Of a stretch of DNA of 64,000 bases, positions 21,565 to 32,594 are shown piece by piece. The DNA comes from Narthecium ossifragum (Eukaryota; Streptophyta; Magnoliopsida; Dioscoreales; Nartheciaceae). The stretch's first letter is position 1. Every line of letters begins with the position of its first letter. The position numbers and the translations under genes are program-made. The notes below the pieces were generated by a model that was not told the origin of the DNA, made no database searches, and worked only from the letters and a program-made list of their open reading frames with translations. Location: NCBI GenBank assembly GCA_963920575.1, contig OY986975.1, forward strand, positions 16,461,897 through 16,525,896, given 5' to 3'.

Positions 21565-23299
21565 AAGAAAGTGTTTCACAGCAATGAAATCTCACAACGC
21601 TTCAAGGCTCGCGTTTGGGTGACCGTCTCTGAAACTTACAATGTGCTTGAGCTGTTAAAGAAACTACTGAAAGAAGTTGGAGCAACAACAAATAATGAAA
21701 ATGGAGATGAGGAGGAGCTTAAGTCTAATCTCTGTGAAGCGCTAAAGATGAGAGGACCGTATCTTGTTGTGATGGATGATGTATGGAAGAAAGAAGTATG
21801 GAGGCGGATCGAAACAGCTCTACCAGATATCGGAAACAGAAGCAGGGTGATTTTCACTACACGGATTGAAGAAGTCGCAAGATCTGCCGACCCAGCTATC
21901 CCTCCCCATAAATTGCGATTTTTGGACAATGAAGAAAGTAGATTGCTCTTTCTTAAAAAAGCTTACCCATATCGAGATGTCCAAACCTTCAGAGAGGATT
22001 TGAAGCATGTAGGAGAGAGATTGGTACTAAGTTGTCACGGTTTGCCGCTTGCCTTGGAGGTTTTAGGAGGCCTTTTATCCACCAAAGATGAGAGGCCTGC
22101 TGTATGGTGGAGTATGTTAAATAAGGTCAAGTGGCAAGCAAAAGAAGAAGGGAAAGAATGCATGGATATCTTGCGTTTGAGTTGCCTTATTATTTGAAAC
22201 CATGTTTTCTGTACATTGGCGCCTTCCCAGAAGACTATGACATTGATATTGAAAGATTGAGTCAACTATGGATAGCTGAAGGACTTGTACCAACGAGGCT
22301 AGGAGAAACTAGGAGAAGCACATCAGAGGATTTCCTGCATGAATTGATCCAGAGGTGCATGATTCAAGAAAAAGGATACGAGTTTGGCTGACTTGCCTTC
22401 ATTGGCATTCATGATCTCATGCGTGATCTTTGCATAGAGGAAGCTAAAGAGAGTGGATTGCTAAGTGTGGTAAGTCATGTTGCAGATGACATGCCCACTT
22501 CTTCAGGTTTGGCAGGAACCCGTCGGCTGGCCATTATTGATCGTAACAAGGAGGCATATGTTAACCTCTCCGAGGAAATGTGGAAGATACCTAATTTCCG
22601 TACCCTGATATGCTTCACACATATTAAGGGGGGTGCCCAATTCCTTAGTGGTTTAAGATTGTTGAGAGTAATTTATATCAATAATCAATTAAATGGTGTG
22701 TTGTCGCACGAAGAATTTAGAAGTCTGACTAATCGGAGTTGCCTGCAGATAGATTGGAGCAAACTTTCAAGCACTTGCAAGTCATCAATAGAATGTCTTC
22801 ATAATTTGCAATTTGTGGATGTAGATCCTCTACTCGAAGGCCCTGCTATCCGCAGCATTGAAGGGTTGACAAACCTAGTGACATTTAACAGGAGAAGGGC
22901 CGGGAGATGGATTGAAAGTGATTTCAGCAAGCTACTCCACCCTGAAAGTTTGGGAATAACTGGTGTCGAAAATGTACACCATAAGACGCTTCTCGGATCA
23001 CTTGGGAAATTGAGTTGCCTTCGCTCCTTGTGGCTGTCGACAGATCCTGGACATGGAACAATTCCCACGGAGGTCCTTGGGATATTTTCGAGACACCACC
23101 ATCTTTATCGTATAAATTTGTATGGACCATTATCAAAGAAGCAGCAGCTCCCACCCTGCAATCAATTCCCACCTAATCTTGCTCATCTTTCTTTGGATTT
23201 TTCCAGACTGGAGCAAGATCCGATGGTAGTGTTGGAGAACCTGCCCAACCTCGTCTCTCTTCGCATGAGCAACGCTTACGTTGGGAAGAAGATGTTTTG

Positions 23300-23390
23300 T
23301 TCATCAGGTGGATTTCCAAGACTTCAGGAAATGTATATCGATGCCTCATCAGGTGGATTTCCACGACTGCACAAAATGTATAACTTGTCA
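23300..23390 (+). repeat. 45-bp in-frame tandem duplication in the NLR2 LRR
   Basis: The segment coding SSGGFPRLQEMYIDA is followed directly by SSGGFPRLHKMYN. The DNA copies (tcatcaggtggatttccaag / tcatcaggtggatttccacg) match closely. The duplication adds one partial LRR unit and keeps the frame. Confidence 0.75.
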
Positions 23391-23630
23391 GCTCTAGAGG
23401 AGTGGACGATCGAGCCAGGAGCAATAACTAGCCTGATCGAGTTAACCATAGCTTGTGTCCCTAGGCTGAACATGCTTCCTCAAGGACTACGAAGTCTGAC
23501 GACCATTAACAAGTTGAATTTATTTGGGAGGATATCCGATGAGTTGAAAAGAAGGGTTCAGCAGGACCATGACGAGGATTGGCACAAGATCCAGCATATC
23601 CCACACCTCGACATCCCTTCTATAATTTAG

Positions 23631-24566
23631 GGGGGGTGATTGAATAGTGAATACCCCAGGTGATTGCTTCATAGATTTGGTTTCTATGATCTAACAAATT
23701 CTAAGATTTTTCGTCATCTTGCAGAGAATGAGGATGAATGACGAGATGGATTAAGAATGCCTGAAGCTACTACATATGATCCTGTGAACTCACCTCCTAG
23801 CAACAAAAGCTCATGCAAACGTGCAAAATCACCTACATCCCGTACAAATTCCATTTGATAGGTTGTATGTATCATGTATTAATTGAACCAACAATGTGAT
23901 TAGATTGGGAGTTAGGAAAAACATGGTTGCATGTAGTGCTAATATTTATTTATTTTCTTTGATTGTTTTATTTTATTTGATTTTTTCGTGAGTAGAGATT
24001 AGCCTTTTGCTTTGCTGTGTAATACATATCGCTAGCTACAGAAAGTGCATCAAATGAATGAATTCTCCTTAATAATCAAATGTCCCTCCTCCACTTTAAT
24101 ACTTCAGCTATTTGGTTGGTAAATTACAGTATCTAATCTAACAAGTGGATGAAATGTATTCCTGCAATTACAACATTGTGTACAGAAGGTCATCATCAGG
24201 TTCTGTTTGTAACAAAATTTAGTTTTGTGGAAGCTAAACTAAATTTAGTTTCTTGACAGAGTCTTGTCATTAACAAACAGAGGCGACCAAGTGTAGCTCA
24301 TGTTACTACAACAGAAATCCTAAAGGTCATAGACAGACATAGATGTATTCCACATTTTTGGGACATCGCGTATTAGGGCTTTGAATCGACATCATTTATC
24401 TACATTTAATGCCCGGAGGGAGAAATATCACTGAAATGAAATTAGGGTAGAACCAAAAAGAAACATCACCTATGATCAGCTATTTGCATGGAGCAGAAAC
24501 ATGCACTGATGGAAGACATTAAAGATCACTCTGCAACAGACAATTCTTGATTGCTTTTAATGCTAA
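23631..24566. other. Intergenic between NLR2 and the next gene
   Basis: AT-rich sequence. The first part is presumably the NLR2 3' UTR and the last part the 3' UTR of the minus-strand gene ending at 24567. No transposon ends were recognised. Confidence 0.45.
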
Positions 24567-25046
24567 TCAGTGCTCAACATCGTCGTCGTAATCATCTGGA
24601 TGGCCATTATCGTTGCGCCCATAACTGACCCATGGAAGCATTGATTCAAAGATCACAATGGCAGGATAGCTACCAGCCACCTCACGTGTAGCATGGTCTC
24701 TCTCTGGAACAGCTTCTCTTTTGCCATTAGGCACTTCATGCACCATTTGTTGTGGTGCCATCATAAAAGGTCGTATTTCTTCAGGAGGAAGTGATGGTAC
24801 TTTATCAGAGAAATCTGAAACCAACAGATGTGAGTACCTGCAAAACAAGAAATTAATGATCTGCAAGAGAACACCCAAAGTGAAAATTGCAAATTCTGAA
24901 AGAGTTCAAGTAACTGGTAACCATTAATCATACTTCTCAGATCCCATTAAGACATAGTAATAACACCACTTTCATAATTATCAAAACTACCCATCCTAGA
25001 TAATATTTTCGCACTGAAACATAGTTTTGCACAAAATAGTTAGACA

Positions 25047-25099
<53 letters not shown>

Positions 25100-25372
25100 C
25101 ATATCCATGAATTCTCAAAGTATCTAAACTTTTATGGTAAAAAATATGTATGGATCGAACATATATTTTATCGTGAGAGATGATAGGAAGTGTACAGACT
25201 TACTCATTTTTCCCTGACGAGAAGGTCTCTTTCTGAACACATGCCCAATCCTTGGATTCACTGGTATTTTGTTTGTGTGCCTCAATCACTAGCAAGGCAG
25301 ACTCTTTCAACAAATTCTGCAATTCTGGTTCATCGATGTAGTTCCTTTCCACGTATATATTTATAAGGTGTT
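24567..25372 (-). CDS. Last two exons of an unidentified gene, 5' part displaced
   Basis: Exon n-1 (25204-25372) and the last exon (24567-24837) are joined by a 366-bp intron with canonical ends (GA|gtaagt ... ttttgcag|G) and matching phase. The join gives ...SSGKNE-YSHLLVSDF.... The upstream exon encodes HLINIYVERNYIDEPELQNL. The last exon encodes VPSLPPEEIRPFMMAP and an acidic end, NGHPDDYDDDVEH, before the stop. No family was recognised. The exon's acceptor (cttag) lies 5 bp from the first base of retrotransposon D, so the promoter and earlier exons, if still present, are beyond the whole insertion and outside the window. Correct phase and clean splice sites argue for a real gene. Confidence 0.65.
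25050..25097. repeat. (TA)n microsatellite
   Basis: About 24 uninterrupted TA repeats lie in the intron of the unidentified minus-strand gene. Confidence 0.97.
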
Positions 25373-25377
25373 CTAAG

Positions 25378-25443
25378 TGTTAGCCAAAATAATGGCTAAC
25401 CAATCAATGTTTGCCATATCAGTATAATAAATATGGACGATGA
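25378..25443 (+). repeat. Remnant of the D 5' LTR
   Basis: The first ~65 bp match the start of the 3' LTR at 63196. The match stops at ...atggacgatga, where sequence from the 3' end of a Tekay-like internal region begins. The junction has a short GATGAT-type microhomology. Confidence 0.8.
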
Positions 25444-25632
25444 TAGGGGCATGGTAGTGCATAGAGCTTGACGTGGGAGTGAGAGGATCGCATGGGCCGA
25501 GAGTTCCCCTGACTGTTTGACCCAGCATGTAGTTTCCTTTGGGTGGCCGTTCGTGCCACTAGGACTAGTTGGTTCTTCTTATCTGGTCCTACCCTTGAAT
25601 TTCGGGATGAAATTTCTTTAAGGGTGACAGGT

Positions 25633-28191
25633 TATGAGGACCCTACCTCCAACCCGGTCCGACCGCGTTAGGTCGAGGGTCTGCTTTTGTGGTTTGGCTC
25701 GGTTGGCCTTGGGATGCGATCGGTTGATCGCATCACTGTTTTTGACCCAAGTGGTATTTTGGTAAATATGCTCCCTAGTGGTCAGTTTCACACCCGCGTT
25801 GCACACATTGCCTTTGATTGATGTATGTGATTAATTAGAACCTTAAGGACGCTTCCGATCGGAAGATCGGAGCTCGATCGGGAGAAATCGAATCGCACTG
25901 CTGTGATTGATTCCAACTTTCTATAAATAACCCTTTCTTTTCTCTCTCTTTCCTGGCTCCTTCCTTCTTCTCCTGTCGTTCTCTCTCCCTCTCTCCTACT
26001 GGCTGTACTAGGGTTTCGGATCGCAATATTCGAGAAGCGGATCTTGGCGATCGGATTTGGGGGATGCGTGGAGGAGCTGCCCTGCTTGTTCAGGCATGTG
26101 TTTCTACCCCGATCGTATGGTTGGGTTCTCCTAGGATAGGTTTAATGTGTTTTTGATGTAGGAATACATGGTAGAATGTTGTGTAGCTTAATGCATGAGT
26201 GTTATAGCTTGCTTCGAGTATTCCTACCGTTTGATTCTCGTATTTTATCGGACGATTCTCATATTATCTCCGTTTTGTCGGTTTTCGACCGTTTTGACCT
26301 AGATTTGGGATTTAAAAATCAAAATCGTGTTTTCTTCGTACAAATAGCTTCCCCATCATTTATTATGCATGTCTGCAAAGTTTCATCATTTTCCAACAAA
26401 ATTTGATAGATCAAATCCAAGAAATTGGATTTCCGGCACTGTTCCTAGGAACTGTGCACTAGGCCGGACGGTCGACCGTCGGATCGACCGTCAAGCGTTG
26501 ATACGCTTCTTCCTGGCCTCACGGTCGACCATCGGATCGACCGTCACATCGACCGTGAGGTACTGTCTCATTTTTGGCTTCCCAGGGTCGATGTTCCTAT
26601 CGACCGCGGGTCCTTCCCTTTCCTCACTTCACCTCACGGTCGACCGTCGGATCGACCGTCGCATCCACCGTGACGCTCTGTCTCCTTCTTGGCTTCCCAG
26701 GGTCGATGTCCCGATCGACCGTGGCCCTTATGTTTTCCCGTGTTCTTATCTCACGGTCGACCGTCGCATCGACTGTGAACCCCTGAACAGTGTTTTCTGG
26801 CTTCCTTGATTGGTTTTTCGTTCATGATAGATACACAATCATGTTAGGGAGCATGCATGATGTTATGGAGGGGTTTTCAATGGATTTCTATTGAGATTGG
26901 GAATTGAATCTTGCGTTTATCTCTTTGGTGGATTTATGGGTGGACTTGCATTTAAATACTTAGTCGAATGGTAGATTTAAATGCTTATTGTTTGCTTAGC
27001 CGTTAGCTAGCTTACGTGGTATTGTGGAACCTTAGCCCGATGTTGGCATGTGTCGAGGGCTATTGTATAACTGTTGGCCAATTACCTGCGGGGTAACTGT
27101 GGAACCTTAGTCTGTCAGGTGCAAGAGAGCACTGAAGACTATTGTATATATGTGTTTATCGCTTTGCTCTAATCATGGTTTGGTTAGTATAGATTATCTG
27201 TATTTGAGGCCCTTGCTATGCTCACCCCTTTGGCTACCTATAGGCTATGCCTAGCCCTGTATAATTACTGCCATGTTGTTGTATGCCTATATCTCGTTAT
27301 ATGTGCCTAAACATTGCATGCATCTTGTTTGCATTAGAGACATATCAGGTTAGGTGGGCGATGGGTTGATCGCCGATCTGAGGCTCTCGAGTAGCTCGGA
27401 TCTAGCCTTAGGACCGCGACTGGGTAGTAAGGATTAGGACGTGTTTGTATAATTCGAATCTCATGTTATCGAGGATACAATATAGTTGGCTATAATCATA
27501 TTTGCTTTGAGGTTTAGAGGTCGTGTCGTCTTCCCAATGTCAAGTGCTAAGAATGGTTGTCGATATCGCTGATGTGGTCCCCAGGTAGTGGTTTCCTGCT
27601 AGGTAAGGGTGATCCTACTGGTTCTGGTTCTTGTTCCTCCCAGCGTGTTGGTTGATGTTTCCAGCGTGGTCAGTTGAGAAGAGTAGGATTCCCTGGGGAG
27701 TTGATAGGGGTTGTGGGACCCCGTGGCATTCCTTAGGCTTGAGCGGGGAGACATCACAGTTGTTGTTTTCCTCCCTTTAGTGTGCCGTAGAGTAGAACCC
27801 TACTGAGCTTATCGCTCACTCCTACCCGGGCTGCGTTTGCAGGTACAGGCGTCAGCTCATCCTCGATGGTTCCAGTCGGATCAGGTCTTGACGGCGTGTC
27901 GATTTCCTGAGGCGTTTGAGGTCTCAGAGGCACAGATGTATATTTTGGCAGTTTTGTTTAAAGTTATCTTTTGAGGATGATGTATTTAACGTTGAATAAA
28001 TGAAATCATGTTCCCTCTTTTGATTGAGTTTTATTCCGCAATGTAATATTTAGTTTTATGTTTATGCCCTTGGAAGTCTTTAAGTTAAAGTTAATTTCGC
28101 TTTGTATATTGTCGCGCAAGATTGGATGTGAATAGTGTAGGTTTCCCCTCATGCCTCGGTCCGGATGGATTTTCTAGGTCGGGGTGTGACA
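25633..28191 (+). repeat. Element A first LTR (2,559 bp)
   Basis: It begins TATGAGGACCC (TG mutated to TA) and ends GGGGTGTGACA. A TATA box, TATAAATA, is at 25922-25929, before the C/T-rich transcript start region. It contains the GGTCGACC palindrome array (26462-26775). Near its end is the block 'gtagagtagaaccctactga' followed by tgcaggtacaggc, which is shared by other LTR families here. Confidence 0.88.
26462..26775. repeat. Array of ACGGTCGACCGT-type palindromes in the A LTR
   Basis: Irregularly spaced copies of ggtcgaccgt, ggatcgaccgt and cgatcgaccg recur about a dozen times, interleaved with a longer unit containing 'cttcccagggtcgatgt'. The partner LTR has the same array at about 33425-33760 with fewer units and some substitutions. 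Confidence 0.85.
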
Positions 28192-31100
28192 ACTTGGTAT
28201 CAGAGCAGGCTGTAGGTCCCAGGGATAGGATTAGGCTTGCGGTTAAGGTTTTGAGTGTGGAATGGGATAGTTCTAGGTCTAAAACATCCTTGCATGTCCG
28301 TGTGCGATTGTGTGTGAGGTGTTTATCTATCTGTTTGTTGTTGTGTTTCGTTGTTTTCCGGTTGCGTCATGACATCTCAAGGGGAGATGTGCATACGCAC
28401 CGGTGTCGTCCGTTCCCTCGCCTGACAGCGTCTCCCCCCGCGCTGGAGACTAGTGAGTAGGGATTGGACATGTGTTGCCTCTGTGCTCTTGGAATCCCAA
28501 GAGGTAGGCCCGTTGTGGTCCAGAGGCGATGTTGGAGATCCTTCGACAGTAGAGGACTGATTGAAGGAGGTGACCCGAATCCCGGATGTTTGGGATATCC
28601 TGGAGTATCGCTTGCTAGAGATACCGTTGTTTCATTGCCTTCTCAAGAAGCGATGCGTAGTCGCGCTTGTCGGGGCCACTAGGGACACTGTTGGTTGGGT
28701 GTTGAAAACAATTCGCGTACTGTTCTCTGACACATACCCTTGGAGGGTGGTGTAGTTGGGAGTACCCTCCTCTAGTTCTGGGTACTCGCACCGCGTGGCG
28801 ACACGTGGGTTGGCTAGTTCATCTGGTTCGGTATGCTAGAGCGACAGCAGGGTGCACCCTGGACTGTGCGCTAGCTACTGAGACAGGTGACTTGAGGGTT
28901 GACACCGGGCAGTTGGCCGGTGGTCGTGGTGAGTTTCGGGGTTGTCGTTCTTGGTTCTAGGGAACGACAGGGTAGCCGTTGGCAGAGGCAGTGGTTTCAG
29001 CATCAGCGACAGCCGTGACAGCAGCAGCGTCGTGCCGGTCCTTTGAGAGGTAGCCCGGACCGCCACACTGAGAAGGATTCCATCGGGTGCTCGAGTGCTA
29101 GCCATCGTGGGTCTTTCCACCGACGGTGCTGGTTGCGAGGGGCGCTGGACGCTTACCGCAGAGCAGTCGGGCGTGACACACGGCATTGGCCAAAACAGTG
29201 GGCTAGTGCCTCAGTTGGGCAGGTACCTGGGGCAGACGCAGGAATTCAGATTCCAGACAAAGGCTTGCTGGAGATGATGCGGCGACCGTTCTAGCCAGCA
29301 GTTCATGCACTCCAGAAGAGAGAGAGTAGCTTCAGCAGCAGCCAGTTTCAGAGCCACCAGTTTCGACTTTCAGCTTTCTGCTTCAGCCTTCAGCTTTTGG
29401 AGCTTCTCACAACTTGTGATTTCTTTGTGGCTCTGGGTTTCCCCCTTGTGACTCGTCCCTGTGTAGCCGTGCCGGCTTGGGACCTGAGTCAGGTGTGGCT
29501 TTGAGAGTAGCCACCGATTAGGACAAGAGCTTGGGTAGGTTGCTCTTGTCGGGGCGTTTGCTTGAGGTTGGAGACCTCTAAGTGTCCGTCGCCTACGTGT
29601 GGTACACGTTGGGGTTCGACGGCTTCCTCGGTTGCGTCGGTTGGCCACGCACTGGGTTGTGCTTCTTTGGCCGTGGGAAGGTGTCGTGGGTACACCTGAC
29701 GGCATTGTTTTGCTCTTGTTGAAGGTCGCTGGTTGGCGCGCCTTCCGGTTGTCGAGAGCTGGGGTTTGTCCACCGGCTTGTGGTGAACTCCCTCCCCGTT
29801 GTTTTCGAGGGTGCTCTGGAGAGCAGCTTCCCCTCGTGTTGTTGTTGTTATTGTTGTTGTTGTTTGTGCAGCTGTCCTTTCTGAGGAACTTTCTGGTTGT
29901 CGCCTTCGCAGGACACCGAGATCAAGATCGAGGTTCCTTTGGGCAGTGTTGAGCATTGCGAGTTCGCACGTGGATGCCAGCAGGATTTGGAGGGTCGAGG
30001 ACTCAGTCAGCCGAGTCGGTAGCTTGGGACTTCGTTCGCCCAGGTGTGTTGCCTCAGAGTGTGTTCCGGTTCTCATTATGGATGGTTCCATCCATGCATG
30101 CATAGACTTCAGGAAGCTGGACAGTGTTGCAGCATAAAGTAGGCGCCCGCTGCAGTGTGTCGATGATGGATTAGTAGTTGAGAGACTCGTCGACCCCTTC
30201 AGAGTTTGACCTTCGCATCGACTACACCAGTTGAGGATTCGGGATTGCAACATCCCGTAGACAGCCTTTCGTACGAGGTACGGACTACACAAGTTCACAG
30301 TGATGCCGCTTGGTCTGACGAATGCACCAGTAGCTTTCACAGATCTGATGTAGAGGATCTTCAGGTCGTACCCTGATCAGTTGCAGTAGCGTTCGTCGAC
30401 AGCATCATATCTACTGGCGTGTTGAGGAGGAGCACGAGCGATATTTGGCGTTTGCATCGCAGCTGCCGAGGGTGTATCGGCGTTATTTGGCTCTCAGCGC
30501 AAGGTTTTGGCCTTCAGAGGCAGGTTTCGACGGACAGGCAGTCTTAGTGACAGGCAGATCAATTGATTCAGCTGGGCTCGACATAGATATGTGACGGCAG
30601 AGGTCGAAAACGGTATTCGAGATTCGGCAGAGGCATCTCCAAGACCGCGGGACCGTTGACCAGAGTGGCCAGGAGACCGGAGTTCTTGCCTTAAAGTCAC
30701 TGCGTCAGTGCCTTTAAGGGTGATAGCCATCAGCAGTTGTTAGAGAGGCTAGAGCAGATTTGGCGGATTGTTAGCTCAGCGGAAACAGATATTCAGTTGG
30801 ACTGAGTTTCGAGGATCAAGTTCCAGATGATTTGCTCCTTGCTGTTCACAGCATCCCAGCTCTCATAGCCAGAGTGATAAAGACCCAGGGTAGATATCCG
30901 GAGCTCATGGAGATCCGTGCAGCAGTTGGTACCGAGAACGTGATTGAGGGCTGGACAACTCCAGTAGACCGCAGGTTGTGCTTCGTTAGTAGTGTTGCAG
31001 ATCCGGCAGATCCATCACAGCCCCTTCTAGTGTCAGAGTGGGAGCGGAAGCACACCATGGCGGACGTCGTCACCAGATTGCAGGAGGCAGCTGGGAGGAG

Positions 31101-32594
31101 TACGTTCCTTTGCTGGAGTTTGCCTAGTTCAGCGATCATCAGTCCAGACTGATGTGGTGTCATTCGAGATGTAGTACGGTAGTTCGTACCGCTCTTCCGA
31201 TTGCTCAACCGAGGTTGTTGAGGCATCATCCACCATCCTAGACGTCATCAGACAGTCCTTAGAGAGATTAGCACAGATCAAACAGAGACTCCTGACGACC
31301 AGAGCAAGCGAGAGAGCTACGCAGGTCAGAGCCGATGATCTTTGGAGTTCTCAGTTCATGACACGGTATTCCTCAAGGTTCCTCCGCGCGGAGGATCAGA
31401 CCGAGTTGGCAGAGACCAGAGACCAGACGAGGTGGAGGCCGAGGCAACTCTACTCCGAGTGTCTGCACCAGAACCATGACGACGTGGAGCGACGACGACA
31501 CCGAGCCTATAGAGATTCCTGACGGCTTTAGCAGACAGTTGATTGTACTCTAGAGGTGGAGTAGCAGATCCAGAGTTGCACGAGGACATCCTACGTGAGG
31601 TTCACACCTCTTCTGTTGCTGTTCATTTAGGAGGCATGGAGATATATCATGGATTTCATCATCAGCTTGGTTGGCACCAGATTCAGAGGTCAGATGCAGA
31701 GATCAGATACAGAGATCAGATTCAGGATTAGATTCAGAGGTCAGATCCAGAGGCCAGATGCAGAGGTCAGATCAGCACATATACTATATGTGATGAGTAT
31801 GTGTGCCACATAGCAGTCCACTTGTCAGAGAGGTTATCAGATTGCATGATGCTTCAGCTTCCATCGTTTCAGACCATGATTCCAGGATCACAGACAAATT
31901 CTAGCACAACTCTTAGGAGCCTATGACCATTTTGTTGACTATCAGCATAGCATCTCGCGGCACAGATGGACAGACAGTCAGAGAGGACCATTCATATCTA
32001 TGGTGACGTGCTTAGAGCACTTATTGTTGATGCAGACTTCAGACGACGAGAGCACATCCTCATAGCGGAGTTTGCCTACTTCCGCAGTTGACAGCTAAAC
32101 ACTGGCGTTGCACCTTTTGAGGTAGAGAGGTCAGCGCAGATCAGGTCAGACATGACAACCGTTAGAGTTCGCAGTTGGCGACAAAGGGTTTGCTTACAAA
32201 TCGGTTCTATTTACGCACTTGTCAGTTGCGTGTCCTACTGCCACATGTTCGGTGTTGAGAAAGTAAATTCCATATCCGTCCCACGTGATTAGACACGACG
32301 ACATCATCGTCGAGGAGGACGTCGCCTACATAGAGCAGCCAGTGCAGATTCTGGACAGACGGGATCAGGTGCTGAGAGGCAGATCGATACCGTTGGTGAT
32401 GATCAGATAGAGGCATGGTAGTGCAGAGAGCTTGACGTGGTAGCGAGAGGATCGCATGCGCCGAGAGTTCCCCTGACTGTTTGACCCAGCATGTAGTTTC
32501 CTTTGGGTGGGCGTTCGTGCCACTAGGACTAGTTGGTTCTTCTTTTTCGGTCCTACCCTTGAATTTCGGGACAATTTCTTTAAGGGTGATAGGT
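28192..32594 (+). pseudogene. Element A internal region: decayed Tekay-like gag-pol
   Basis: The primer binding site TGGTATCAGAGC (initiator tRNA-Met type) is at 28195-28206. No gag could be read. Recognisable pol pieces on the plus strand are: RT at about 30078 (DGSIHACIDFRKLD) and 30292 ([19 protein letters not shown] then stop); a linker near 30832 (LLAVHSIPALIARV); integrase C-terminal pieces near 31085 (GGSWEEYVPLLEFA); an H2C2 piece near 31560-31690 (ADPELHEDILREVHTSS); again an integrase tail near 32095 (NTGVAPFEVE); and the end of pol near 32305 (YIEQPVQILDRRDQVLRG). The integrase-tail block precedes the H2C2 block, so the region is rearranged as well as mutated. Element B is the best guide to the intact order. 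Confidence 0.7.

Larger units (their letters stand above)
20928..23630 (+). pseudogene. NLR2: RPM1/RPP13-like CC-NB-ARC-LRR, broken
   Basis: The reading starts at ATG 20928 (MATAVVSSVVNILSQYLV). The coiled coil has an EDVID-type motif (EAEDVIDNFLLRV), and the NB-ARC shows an intact-looking GMGGLGKTTL. A 13-bp insertion at 21549-21561 then shifts the frame. Downstream motifs are VWVTVSETY (RNBS-A), YLVVMDDVWKKEVW (kinase-2), SRVIFTTRIEEVA, HGLPLALEVLGGLLS, then a small deletion near 22178 (LRLS / LPYYLKPCFLYIGAFPED), and an in-frame TGA at 22389-22391. It continues with IHDLMRDLCIEEA (MHD) and LRRs to TAG at 23630. No intron is needed in the body. CNLs of this type guard host proteins at the plasma membrane or cytosol. 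Three lesions make this copy a probable pseudogene. Confidence 0.9.

Noticed and set aside
26462..26775. CRISPR-like array of regular repeats
   Set aside because: The repeats are short palindromes with irregular spacing inside a eukaryotic LTR. There are no cas genes and spacers are not unique.
29489..30340. 283-codon minus-strand open frame in element A
   Set aside because: It is antisense to recognisable RT remnants ([23 protein letters not shown] on the plus strand). Its composition is Thr/Arg/Gln-rich without motifs.
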